From Stentor coeruleus (lineage: Eukaryota > Ciliophora > Heterotrichea > Heterotrichida > Stentoridae), in contig MPUH01000605.1 of the NCBI GenBank assembly GCA_001970955.1, positions 1 to 43,370 on the forward strand: 43,370 nucleotides of DNA, in the 5' to 3' direction. Shown in pieces: positions 1 through 10,007 of this stretch (position 1 is its first letter; each line of letters begins with the position of its first letter). The position numbers and the translations under genes are program-made. The notes beneath the pieces were generated by a model that saw only the letters and a list, made by a program, of their open reading frames with translations, was not told the origin of the DNA and searched no databases.

Positions 1-1936
1 CATTGCTTATGGTAGAAGTTATGTGGCTAAATAATAAAAAATTGATAGAACTTTAGTGTCCTTATCCACAATTTAAACTGTACATATAATACTGAGACAC
101 GTTAATGTTGTTAGGTTTAAAATATTTTAATTTCTTTTCAGTTTTTTTCTATTATCATTTCTGATATAAAAGGATGTTTATGCTATCAATTTTCTACCCT
201 CCATATTATCTATAATTTTCACTATATCTTTTATATTTTCGCTCCAAATACTATATATAATGTATGCTGTATGTTATTTTTAACTCTCTATCAAAGTATC
301 TTGGAATTGCATCTTGTCTTTTGAAATTTATAGTACGTAGAACTTGCTAAATTTATACTGCTGTTCCAGAAAGTGCAAGTTCTAAGCTGTGCAACATATA
401 TATAGAGGTCTATATTAAAGGGCTTATTTTATATCTGATCTATTTAAAAAACGAAGAATTTTTTTTAAATTGCCAATTTTTTGTGATGCATATTCAGATT
501 CAATCTAAGTTTCTATTTCCAATAGCTTAGAAGTAATTGCAGGATGTGTTGAATACATAATTTTGAACTAATTTAAGTCATAGAATAGCTTCTAGAAAGT
601 TAACTTAATTTAAATTTATATCCATCGAATATTTATAGATTTAATCTTCTTGAATCTCATATTTTGATTCTTAATTTTTTTTTTATGTTTTTTGAACAAT
701 CTCGTCGATAGTTGCACCTTGATCAGCAGATATTTTGATATTATTATCATATTCAATGAATTCTCCAGCACTAGTATATTTCTATAAATTTAGCACAATA
801 TTTCTCATCTTGAAGAATATTCTTTATCAAGTCCAGCATGCAATTTTACCCTAAGATCAAATGAGCTTGATAATTTTACGCTTTCCCTCCATTTTTTGCT
901 ATACTTTATAAATATATAGGCTAAATTGCATTGAAAAGATCATTAGATTGAATGTACATATTCAAAAGTGCAGGCTTTAAGATTGAGAAATTTAAAAAAT
1001 TCTCAAAATTATGTAGCTTATCATGCTACACTGTATATATTTTTCATTCAAATTATATCGAATTTCCTATTATATATAAGAAATTGTTTGATCTCTAATA
1101 AATTTAATGCGCATATACTCTTATTTCTNAGAAATTGTTTGATCTCTAATAAATTTAATGCGCATATACTCTTATTTCTAATATTTAGCTGACTTTATAA
1201 TTTTTATATTTATACATTCATATTTTTGACGTTTTTTTTTTTAAAATTATTTGCATGAAATAAGTACATATAAATTGAATATAATACTATGATGCTAATG
1301 ATTAGATTATTCAAAATTGTATTTTCACAGTTCTTATACTATATCCCATTCATTTTAGCAATAAAAAATTTTACAAAATATATTCTAAGCGATATATAGG
1401 TTTAGCATGCAAAAATATTTAATTAGAAAATAAATCTCGAATGGATAAAAGCTAAGAGAATACTAGCAAGCTAATGATCAGTAGATTTAGCTTTAAAAAT
1501 ATATACGTATCATTTCAATAAACACAAAAATATTTTGTAACCTTAATATTACACTACAATCTTCATATATAAATAAAAATTTAAAAAGATCTACATATTA
1601 AGACCTCAAACCTTGGTTAATCCAAACCCAAGTTATATTTTAATATTATATATAATCATTCAAATCATTATTAAAATATCATTCAAATTCTATTATCTAT
1701 ATTACCAAAATATCAAGCATCTATTCTTAAATTATTTTTTCACTATCTCATCTTCTTAAAAAATTATAAATTCCTCATTCTCCCTATAATTTTCCGCTGT
1801 TTTTTTTTTCATCAAACTTAAATCCAAAACTTTTCTCTATCAATCAATCAATCAAAATCCTTAACCCTATCAAAATCTTATCTTATTCTCATCAAAATTT
1901 TCTCTATAAGTTTCAAACTCTCTTCATACAATAATA
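1..1936. other. AT-rich flank without an intact gene; possible gene remnants on the minus strand
   Basis: No intact gene is visible. On the minus strand several stretches have less AT-biased, protein-like codons but are broken by stops and frame changes: about 938-808 (containing SSSFDLRVKLHAGLDKEYSS), 781-683 (GEFIEYDNNIKISADQGATI) and 397-155 (begins MLHSLELALSGTAV, later RQDAIPRYFDRELK). They may be pieces of one or two decayed genes, but I recognise no family. An N-scar duplication lies at 1079-1179. About 1560-1936 is pyrimidine- and A/T-rich and probably holds the promoter of the downstream coiled-coil gene, though I see no defined motif. Confidence 0.4.
1079..1179. repeat. Assembly-scar duplication around N at 1129 (50 nt x 2)
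   Basis: Bases 1079-1128 and 1130-1179 are identical and are separated by a single N at 1129. This is most simply two contig ends that overlap but were not merged. The scar lies in non-coding DNA here. Confidence 0.85.
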
Positions 1937-2752
1937 ATGGAGAGCTTGCAAGACCTTAAAATAGCGTTAGAAGCAGAAAAACATAAAAATCGGCTTCTTG
2001 AAGAAAAACTACGAATGAAAAGCTTCGAAAATGAAATGATTGTAAAGGTAAATTAGAAAAGACAAGCCCATCTTGTCCCACCATCCACTAGCAAAATGCC
2101 CTTAAACCGAAAGGATCAAGAGTCTTTACTTATTGCCTTGGAACGAGAAGAAGAATATGTTAACAACACCTTACGACAAAGTTTACAAAGACTAGTCCAA
2201 GAGAAAATCGATATAGAAAATGCTTTAGAACAAGAACAGGAATTTATAGTCAATACTATGAGCCGACAATTAGCCAAAGCACTTAATGACAAATTGTAAC
2301 ATTCATAAAGCCAAGCCACAAAACGAACATACAACTCTTTAGAAACAGGGGGAATTATAGAAAGTGAAGAAATAATAACAGACTCAAGTTTCAGTAGTGA
2401 TAGTGAAAACTCTCGGGATGTTTATCGAGGTAAGCAACAAATTCGAATTTTAGAAACAAATCTAACAGCAGTAAAACAGCAAATCCACACAGCGAAGTCT
2501 GAGATTAAAAGATGTAATATATATACAGACAAAGAAATGTACCTACAATTAAAAAGCGCAAACAAGCTTTTGATGAAAGATGAAGGGTATATTGGAAAAA
2601 ATATGAGTGAAAGCGATGATACTGATCGAAGTAGTGAGTTTTCTTGTGGAAGCTTGTCAAGTAGAAGTATGGGACTTGATACTAGTCAAGACAGTAATGC
2701 TGCGTCTAGAGAAAATAGTTCCACGCCTAAGCCGCGTTACAGCAAAATGTAG
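1937..2752 (+). CDS. CCDC6-like coiled-coil protein (DUF2046 family), two 15-nt introns
   Basis: Three exons (1937-2041, 2057-2295, 2311-2752) give a 261-residue protein beginning MESLQDLKIALEAEKHKN. Each intron is GT..AG and 15 nt, and each would cause an immediate stop if retained. The first 130 or so residues form a long coiled coil with the characteristic repeated pattern of the CCDC6/DUF2046 family: EREEEYVNNTLRQSLQRL then EKIDIENALEQEQEFIVNTM. A second predicted helix follows (KQQIRILETNLTAVKQQI). The C-terminal 70 residues are Ser-rich, low complexity and probably disordered. CCDC6 relatives are cytoskeletal or nuclear scaffold coiled coils; the role in ciliates is unknown. The gene is convergent with the next gene, with 21 nt between stop codons. 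Family call is by pattern recognition, and many ciliate coiled coils could look similar. Confidence 0.72.
2042..2056 (+). other. 15-nt spliceosomal intron
   Basis: Sequence GTAAAGGTAAATTAG. Removing it joins MKSFENEMI to KRQAHLVPPSTSKM in one frame; retaining it ends translation at its last codon TAG. Position 10 is A, the presumed branch point in 15-nt heterotrich introns. Confidence 0.85.
2296..2310 (+). other. 15-nt spliceosomal intron
   Basis: Sequence GTAACATTCATAAAG. Removing it joins AKALNDKF to QATKRTYNSLETGG; retaining it gives an immediate TAA. Position 10 is A, as in the other three introns. Confidence 0.85.
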
Positions 2753-2773
2753 TTTATTAGTAATTATTATTAA

Positions 2774-3157
2774 CTACAGATCAGAATCTGATGAATCTTC
2801 AGGTATTTCACTATCTTCGATTTGATTATTCATTATACCTTGATATACAGCTTCAGAAACCTCTTTACTTAGAAGATAAGCGTTTTTGTCTAGGTCATTA
2901 CGAAGTTTGTTAGGCATATTCCAAACGTCGTTCATATTTTTAAAGCAATTTCTTATAGCCAGGTCGGATGACTGTTGATTCGAGCTGTGATCAGAAAAAG
3001 AGTCTTCAAAAAGTTTGTTGTGGGTTTCTATTTTATTGCTTGGTATTACAGAAAAGTCTATAATATCAGAGAGTTCAGGAATTTCCAATGGCACTGTGGA
3101 GTTGTTTAGAATATCTACAGAAGGGCTAGAGCACTTTATTCTTTGGGAATTACCCAT
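2774..3157 (-). CDS. Small acidic hypothetical protein
   Basis: A 127-residue open frame from ATG (MGNSQRIKCSSPSVDIL) to TAG. It has no membrane segment and no recognised domain. It is Ser/Asp/Asn-rich, with one predicted helix in the second half (NKLRNDLDKNAYLLSKEVSEA) and an acidic tail ending EIPEDSSDSDL. The N-terminus MGNS is a weak candidate for N-myristoylation because position 6 is Arg rather than Ser/Thr. It is tail-to-tail with the CCDC6-like gene, 21 nt apart. Codon use and the tight convergent spacing support a real gene, but no function can be assigned. Confidence 0.6.
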   Translation of the reverse strand: MGNSQRIKCSSPSVDILNNSTVPLEIPELSDIIDFSVIPSNKIETHNKLFEDSFSDHSSNQQSSDLAIRNCFKNMNDVWNMPNKLRNDLDKNAYLLSKEVSEAVYQGIMNNQIEDSEIPEDSSDSDL

Positions 3158-4959
3158 TTTTTATATAAGCTTTAGATTTTGGGGATGATTTAGGCATATT
3201 AATTTTAAGTTGTGGATATAGCATAGATTCTCTGTAAAGGGTCTCTGAGAAAATATAAGGAGGGAACTTTGATTGAAATGCTGGGAAATGGTTTTGTGGA
3301 TAAATAATGGAGTGAGAATGAGAAATAAATGGCTTATACGGAAAACTTAATCAAACGTAAAGATACAAATATAGTGAAAAATTATTAAAATAAGTTGGAA
3401 TGTGAGCTTATATATGATTTACGAAATTATAGTACTGGGTATAAAATCTTTAATTATTTTTTAAAATGATCTAGCTTAACTTCTCGTATTTTAAATTGTT
3501 TTGTGGTTGATTATTACATTAATGGGTACAAGGTAGTGAAATAAATTCTTAAGCTTAACCATTATTGTCATAAAAACCAGCCTTACTATACATTCTAATT
3601 TTAACTCTTATTACATGATTTTGATGCTTTAAAAATGAACTTAAAATATTTGTGTATAAATAAAGAAACTTGTATTAATATAAGCATTAAATTGTTAAAT
3701 ATATTGTTACAAGAAAAAAAATCTATATTTATGCAATTTATTGAAGGTTAATATACAATTGGATTATATACTAAGTGTTTTGAATTAGAAGTATGGAAGG
3801 GTTGAAAATATTTTTAATAAGCCAGGGAAATACTATGATAAAAGCTGTTTTTAGGGTTTGGTAATGTAAATAGCAGGTTTTAAAATAATAAAAATGTATG
3901 TTTATCATGAAGATTTTTTGTTGAGATTTAGTGCTGGGTTATGTAAATTGGTAGCTTTTGGAAAGTGTACTTGGATAGATTGTTTGGATTTAGATCAAGT
4001 TTATAGGTTGAAAAAATTATTTAAGATTAAGCCTGGAGAAGTTTTTGCGGCGAGCATAAATATTTTGAAATAGTAATACCTGAACATAAAAAAAAGTTTT
4101 TGCTTGTAATTTAGGTCGTAATTGATAAGTTTTCAAGAGTATAAGTGCTTTTAATAGTCTCTGATAGTAACAATATATGCTGAAATATAAAAAATGTATA
4201 GTCTAGGTCTGCAAAAAGTATCAAATGGCTACTTTTAAATGATGTTATTATGCACACCAATGAATTACAACAAATTATGTTTGTTTTTTCTTCAAGCATC
4301 ATTATTCACATTCTATTTAATACAAAAAAATACATATGATATAATAAATTATTTTTATATCATTTTATGTAATAAACTTGTAGTTCACAAAAAAAAAACT
4401 ATATTCAAGCCTGTCCAAAATTTTGTATAATCATAAATCAAAATTAAATGTTTTATTTTGGAAGAATAATATTTCCTTGTACTTCTTGAATTCTTTTTAC
4501 ATAAACCTAAAAATTGCAACTGTTCATTATATTTCAATCAAAATATCTATCCTTTTAAATATTTTCTAGCCTATAACAACTATTTACCTAAAAATCTTCC
4601 AAGTGCTAAGTTGGTGTAAAATCCTAATCGAAAATTTTCCAGTCTTCAAAATTAGTATCTTCATACTTCTTGAACTAAAAACCTAAATCCTGAAAGAATC
4701 ATTAGTTATATGCACATTCCCTTGATATGAGCAGCAAAATCCTCAGCTAACACTAACATTTCAATAAATCCCAAAGTTGAATAAAAGGCAAAATCCTTCA
4801 TCTAAATCTTAAACTATCCTCTAAGTCCAGCTTCTCATTACTACAACCCATAACTCTCAATAAACACCTCATAAACCTTGAATTCCTTCAGCATTCCAAG
4901 GACCTCTCAAGCAAAGAGCATATTATTCTCACTTTTTAGCTAATAATATCTATATTAAC
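3158..4959. other. Intergenic, AT-rich; one coding-like stretch near 3.74-4.07 kb
   Basis: Apart from the short frame listed separately at 3894-4073, I see no gene. About 4440-4959 is rich in C and T on the plus strand and directly precedes the next ATG, so it probably includes a promoter and 5' leader. Confidence 0.4.
3894..4073 (+). CDS. Short open frame of 59 codons, possibly a gene remnant
   Basis: ATG at 3894 to TAG at 4073 encodes MYVYHEDFLLRFSAGLCKL followed by a segment with GKCTWIDCLDLDQVYRLKKL. The composition (Trp, Cys, Gly, Asp) is more protein-like than surrounding AT-rich DNA, and the frame is open from 3870. Upstream, other frames contain similar short readable runs (from 3793: MEGLKIFLISQGNTMIKAVF) that cannot be joined to it by a 15- or 16-nt intron. 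It may be the 3' end of a decayed gene or a very small gene. No family recognised. Confidence 0.3.
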   Translation: MYVYHEDFLLRFSAGLCKLVAFGKCTWIDCLDLDQVYRLKKLFKIKPGEVFAASINILK

Positions 4960-5637
4960 ATGGAAAGCATTAATACTCTTGACACCTCACTGACACAAGA
5001 TGTATCACTACAGTATTTCGACCCTAGTCAAACCACTCCTCGAGGCAAAAGAATCAAAATCAGGTCCAATCCAATTTTCCGCAATAACTATTTTCTCAAA
5101 TGCTATAACACATCATACAACAGAGTAAATGGAATTAAACTAAAAAGCTTGCCTAGAAATCGTCTATATTACTTATTATTCCCTGCTCTCAGCATCAAAT
5201 ATTTTATTTTGCATTTTGTTATGGCTTTTCTACCTTATGTAAACATAGTATGGTGTTGTATTTTATTGATACTTTGGATAATATATGAACGAGCAGCTTG
5301 GGTTTATAGAAAAAATAGGAAAAAAATCAGAAACCCTTTTGTTAATATGATTTACAAGCCAGATTTATGTAAAGTTTATAAATGTATGAATAAGTTCTTA
5401 GAGGTCCCGATTGGGTTTTTGACTTTTAGATCTTCGGAACTACATACGACCCCGGACTCAATTACGATTATGATATATAACGATAATTTTAAAAAAATGC
5501 ATACTCACTTTCCTTATTACAGATATTTTCATATTGCCCATGCATGTTCATGCACATCTATTTTATTGCTTTGCTATATATGGTTGTATAGTGCGATCGG
5601 AGTTGATCATGTTGTCCCAATTTTTAGCCAAACTTAA
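4960..5637 (+). CDS. Hypothetical multi-pass membrane protein
   Basis: A 225-residue protein from ATG 4960 to TAA. The first 65 residues are hydrophilic and basic. Two close hydrophobic stretches follow (about residues 69-89, LYYLLFPALSIKYFILHF, and 94-109, NIVWCCILLILWIIY), then a basic patch (RKNRKKIRN), a loop, and a third hydrophobic segment near the C-terminus (SILLLCYIWLYSAIG). This suggests a three-pass membrane protein with a cytosolic basic loop. The third segment is preceded by HACSC, two cysteines that could be acylated. I recognise no family. The gene is convergent with the RAP gene, 136 nt apart. Confidence 0.6.
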   Translation: MESINTLDTSLTQDVSLQYFDPSQTTPRGKRIKIRSNPIFRNNYFLKCYNTSYNRVNGIKLKSLPRNRLYYLLFPALSIKYFILHFVMAFLPYVNIVWCCILLILWIIYERAAWVYRKNRKKIRNPFVNMIYKPDLCKVYKCMNKFLEVPIGFLTFRSSELHTTPDSITIMIYNDNFKKMHTHFPYYRYFHIAHACSCTSILLLCYIWLYSAIGVDHVVPIFSQT

Positions 5638-5773
5638 GAAAGTTATTTTTTTAGCAAGTATTGAGTTTTTTCGAGTTACTAGTTTTTAGGTTAATTAGTA
5701 ATTTTGTCATGGGCTTTCAGAAAGCTATTGTGTTTAACATAAACTTAAAAAAAATTAAAAGGAAGTTTTTTAT

Positions 5774-7595
5774 TTATTCTAAAGGGAAAGTGCTTCGTAA
5801 GAAGTCTTCGAGATTACCAAGTGAAGACCTTTGCTTGAAAAATGGGATTGAGATATGCATCCATCCTAAGGCTTGGAGATTACGGATTTTATTACAGGTT
5901 CTTCCGTTTAGTATGCATTCTGGAAATATGTAGTGTCCTGGTCCTAAGATTTCATATGCAAGTTTTTTTGTTGGGCAGGCAATGTCAATAAAGTATTCAT
6001 CATAGTATTCGGATTGGTTTGAGATATTAAGTTTATTGAGAACTTGAATAGCTTTAAGATGAAAGTCACTTGGATTGGATTGGGCTATGTCAGCTTGGCG
6101 TTCTGATTTCCATATATCTTCAAGTTTTTGAATATGAGGTCGGAATGAACTTTCGATATATGCATATGCTTGAGGATTTTGTAGACGAAGATTTAATTGT
6201 GTTGCATAAAGGTAAGAAATTTTTTCTTCTTTGGCCATAATTTCATCGATTTTACTAGCAAAGTGTTCCCAGAACTCTTTTGGGACATTTATGTGTCTTG
6301 ACATTCCGTTGCCAAAAACAAGTAAATTCTTATTATCAATCATCTCCAGCTCAGGCATAATATATTCTAAAATTATCGCTAGTATTTCATTCCTCTTCTC
6401 ATTAACATAAAAATTGATAAATGATAGTATAGATAAAAAAAAATTATGTCTTATAGTCTGAGGGCTCTTCATAATCAAGTCTCTTTTATTTTTCAAATAA
6501 CTGTAAATCTCATCAATTATCCTATAATCTGAATATGATCCATATATAAGAGAAATTTCTATATAATNACTGAGGGCTCTTCATAATCAAGTCTCTTTTG
6601 TTTTTCAAATAACTATAAATCTCATCAATTATCCTATAATCTGAATATGATCCATATATAAGAGAAATTTCTATATAATAGCTGAAGAATTGGGATAAAT
6701 AATACAAATCATTTGCTTTTCTGATTTTTATCAAAAAGTCTTCATAGATATTTTTATATACTGAATTTATCATATAATGATAATCATGAGATTTACGATG
6801 TTTGTAGGATCTGATGAGTTGGTTTGTTTTAGTTAGTGGGATAGAAGATAGTTTGCTGAGAGCAGATGATTCAAGTTCACGAAGGAAATCTTCGTTAGTA
6901 GATTTTATGTAATGAAGGTTTTTGATAATTTTCACTATTTCATTTTCAGGGATTTTGTTGAGAGAGTATTGTGATCTGACTTTTTCTTCAAGTGTTTCGA
7001 ATAAAATTTCATTTTGAGTCTTGATTGATAGGTTTAGTGAATTTACACAGAGTTTTCCTGCGATATCTAACAACATCAAAATATCATTTTCATTGTCACG
7101 TGCCATGATCTTTTGCATCTCACTAATAAAAAAATCTTCATATTCAATATCATTTATCTTGTAATGCGATATAAGCTTTGATATTTTTAATAGTAGTTGC
7201 ACTATTGAAGCATTATCTTCATATTTTTTTGCTCTAATTAATATCCCTTGGAGCATTTCCTTTGTGAATTTGTCAAAATTCTTAGTATATGCATATTGGA
7301 AGGTAGACACCAATCTTAAAAACGTTAAGTCATTATAGTTTTTAATATGTTTTGCAGCAGTGTTTTGAATGTCAGTCATATATGTGTTGTATTTATCTGT
7401 AGGGGAATATTTAGAAATCATTAGGTAAGAAAAATTTGCAAAAGTTCTTTCGTCCATAGATTTCATCAGAGGAAGATAATTAAATACTTCTTGCTCATCA
7501 ATGTGCATATTAGAGTTTCTTGACATTTTGTAGAGCTCAAATATTTTTCTTGAGTCTGATTTTTGCCTTTTGAGGACTTGAACTAATGCAAACAT
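5774..7595 (-). CDS. RAP-domain protein, probable mitochondrial RNA-processing factor (split by assembly scar)
   Basis: Read on the minus strand from ATG at 7595, the frame runs 342 codons and then hits an N-flanked duplication (6458-6679). Skipping the duplicate copy restores a single frame of about 569 residues ending at 5774. The C-terminus (last 70 residues) is a RAP domain: FIDIACPTKKLAYEILGPGH, then ILNGRTCNKIRNLQALGW and a closing SIPFF. The long middle is all-helical repeat-like, as in the octotricopeptide or FASTK-like helical arrays that precede RAP domains. RAP proteins in other eukaryotes act on organellar RNA, and the start MFALVQVLKRQKSDSRK is basic and could be a mitochondrial presequence (inference). 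The two duplicate copies differ at two bases, so the break is likely an assembly artefact and not a real lesion. Confidence 0.78.
6458..6679. repeat. Assembly-scar duplication around N at 6568 (110 nt x 2, two mismatches)
   Basis: Bases 6458-6567 and 6570-6679 match except for two substitutions. The N at 6568 separates them. It lies inside the RAP gene, breaks its frame, and the gene reads correctly if one copy is removed. Two mismatches suggest haplotype or read-error differences between overlapping contig ends. Confidence 0.85.
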
Positions 7596-9201
7596 AATAT
7601 ATGGCGAAATTTATATTGAAGATTTTTGTGTTTGAATCATAAAAATTATAAAAACAATCTGCTTAGTTAAAACAATTTATATGCTAAAATTCTTATCTAG
7701 GATTACTGATACTAAATTCAAGATAAATCTTACCTTTCCTATTGAATTGATAATGTGAGATTTACAAATTTAAGACTTCTGAAAACTTTTTGCTACTCAG
7801 GGCAGAATATTTGTAGAACCAATTTTATCACAAAAGAGCACTTGTAAATATACCCTAACTAGCCTTATGAAGTAATTCCAAATTGTAATCTTCCTATTTT
7901 CTTAGCTTTCCAACTATTCACTTTCTACTTAGTATGCTAAATTTTACTGTCTACACAAATGCAATGCATCAATAACATCCCCTCCTCCATAGCATAAACT
8001 TTTAGATAAGAATATAGAGGTAAAAATTTTATGCAGAATAAAATTCCATTTGAATATTTGTATAAGGTGAGAGTTTTTATCATTCAAAGGTAAATTTTCA
8101 AACCGTTCAGGTAATTTACTATGAGACTTAAAATCAAAATCCAGACATTAAACAAGTCTGCAAATACATTCTTTTCTTCTTCAGCTTGAACAGCCAACCA
8201 CTTTCCCAAAAAGATTTTTTTTATCAAAAAACCTAAATATAATTACATAAAACTATTGGACTCCCAAGCAAATACTCTGAATACTGGCTTTTTCTCAAGT
8301 ATCCTTTGTATATAAAGTTCAAAGTACCCATAGCTCAAAGTTCTGCATTGTTATTTTCTTCATTCAGAATGCTTTTATAGGAGATTTAGACTTAGCTTTT
8401 GGATTTTAAGCTTGAATCTGATAGGTTTACTCCTATATTCAGGTAGCAACCATTTCCTACCCTTAATTCTTTACTTCCTTGTGGTTTGAGTAATGATACA
8501 AGTAGATTTGGCTTTAAATAATTTCGATGTTGCATTAAAGAATGCAAATCAGATATGTATTAGAAAGTTTGATCGACTTTGATACTTTTAAATCAGGAAG
8601 TGAAGATAGCTATAGTATTTTTCTTTCTTTTATAGCTGTTGTTTTATCTTATCTGGGCTTCTTATAAGGTTAATTATTGAAATTATTTCGTAATACATTT
8701 TTGGAGCCTTTTTCTGATTTTGATGCTAACATTTGCAATTGTAATATATGATCTCATCATAGGAATAATCAGGATATGTATGAAGAGCTGAACTAGCTTA
8801 TTATTTGCTATTTGTGGTATTTTCAAGATTTTTACCTTTTGAACGCCAGATTAGTTTACAGTTTTATAAATCAATTTGTAAATTAGATTTAGATGAAAAG
8901 GTGAATTATTTATTTTAGCACTGATTTATGTTGATTTTTTTAAGTTGAAGGTTTTTCAGTCTAGGCTTATAAAAGGCAAATATTCTTATATGAAAAATAG
9001 TATTCATGTATATTCAATGAGAATATTCTATATAGATATGTATATCCTAGTAATATAAATCTATATTCAACAACATCGAAACCCATATAAAATAAATCTA
9101 TAATGCATCTTTTCCATAAAAAATTAACCCCATTATTTGATACAACACTTAAATTTTACCTGCCAATATCCAACCTAATCTAATGACAATTAACCAAACC
9201 T
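7596..9201. other. Intergenic region with stop-interrupted, protein-like stretches (8.34-8.96 kb)
   Basis: No intact gene. On the plus strand several short frames read like protein but end within 25-45 codons, for example ATG near 8547 (LIDFDTFKSGSEDSYSIF, then a hydrophobic run) and about 8689-8880 (LEPFSDFDANICNC, DMYEELN, YLWYFQDFYLLNARL) with in-frame TGA and TAG. A 15-nt intron-like GTAAATTAGATTTAG is present at about 8878. It may be a decayed gene, but random AT-rich sequence could give the same impression. Confidence 0.25.
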
Positions 9202-9720
9202 TTAATTAACTTCTAGCCTACTTCCACAATATATACAATAAAAAATCTTCACATGATATTTGCCAACAGTCTTCGGTTCACTACAGCACTTCAACGACTG
9301 AAACCAATACTTAATAAACTGTAAAAAATTAAGCTTCTGTAGTTCATACCTCTCTGAAAAATAAGTATTAGTATTACACGTTAAACAAAACTTTTGATGG
9401 AAATTCATAAGTTTAAGCGAATTCTGAACCTTGTTTTCAAACCGAAATTGAGTATAATTCCCTTCAATTGTCTCTTCTGATACCATAGATACTCTATTAC
9501 TATGAACAACTTGCTCTGTTGTAAATGAAAGTCCATAGTCAGAAAAATAACTAACGTTTCTTGATAAGTATATGCTTTCTAACGGTACTAAAGAGATTTG
9601 TGAGAGTTTGTTACTATTATGAGACTGGAGAGTCATACAGGGGGGAGAGTTTTTAGGATGTGAAGGATGGAGAGAGAAACTTGAAGATCCTGATTCGGAA
9701 TGTGGCTTATGGATATTCAT
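9202..9720 (-). CDS. LITAF-like zinc-binding protein (copy 1)
   Basis: 172 residues from ATG 9720 to TAA. The first 100 residues are Ser-rich and unstructured. The C-terminus has CxxC at 112-115 (FCLTCN), a 30-residue stretch with a hydrophobic, aromatic helix (LNFLQFIKYWFQSLKCC) ending in CC at 145-146, and a second CxxC at 162-165 (YCIYCGSRLEV) as the last element. That order (CxxC, membrane-inserted helix, HxCxxC-like knuckle) is the plan of the LITAF domain, a membrane-associated zinc fold of late endosomes. The match is weak in detail, and the pre-C motif is F-Y-C instead of H-x-C. The second copy at 30848-31453 shares the spacing. Other zinc ribbons are possible. Confidence 0.5.
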   Translation of the reverse strand: MNIHKPHSESGSSSFSLHPSHPKNSPPCMTLQSHNSNKLSQISLVPLESIYLSRNVSYFSDYGLSFTTEQVVHSNRVSMVSEETIEGNYTQFRFENKVQNSLKLMNFHQKFCLTCNTNTYFSERYELQKLNFLQFIKYWFQSLKCCSEPKTVGKYHVKIFYCIYCGSRLEVN

Positions 9721-10007
9721 TATTAAACAGCTTATTTTAAATTAATATGAAGATATAAGATGATTTTTGAAGGATATAAGAGGTTAAAAGTTACCTGAGG
9801 ATGAGATCGACATGAATATAGGAAGGGGTTATGCAGGAAGTGTAGAGATCTAGTAAGAATTATAAGATAATGTGGTGGATATATAAACAGCATATTTAAA
9901 AACTTAAATTTTTTTATCAAGCCTTTAGATCATATAATTAATATAATCTCCAACATAACTACAAAAACCTCAATAATATACTGTGAATAGTATCTTTAAT
10001 CTAAATC

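Noticed and set aside
1-690. A minus-strand frame of about 225 codons in the left flank with TAA/TAG but no TGA, as if TAA/TAG meant Gln
   Set aside because: With the base composition here about 4 TGA are expected, so zero has roughly 1-2% chance, and the TAA/TAG count (about 16) equals random expectation. Many frames were scanned. I keep only the shorter, higher-GC stretches as a finding.
968-1192. 74-codon plus-strand frame across the N at 1129
   Set aside because: It starts from a non-ATG codon, is made longer by the artefactual duplication and is I/N/L/F-rich without domain.
3793-3900. A 16-nt intron (GTAATGTAAATAGCAG) joining the frame at 3793 to the one at 3894
   Set aside because: Removing it gives a stop two codons later, and no 15-nt alternative has GT..AG ends in the right phase.
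9732-9920. 62-codon minus-strand frame upstream of the first LITAF-like gene
   Set aside because: No supported link to the downstream gene by a 15-nt intron, and the composition is low-complexity hydrophobic.
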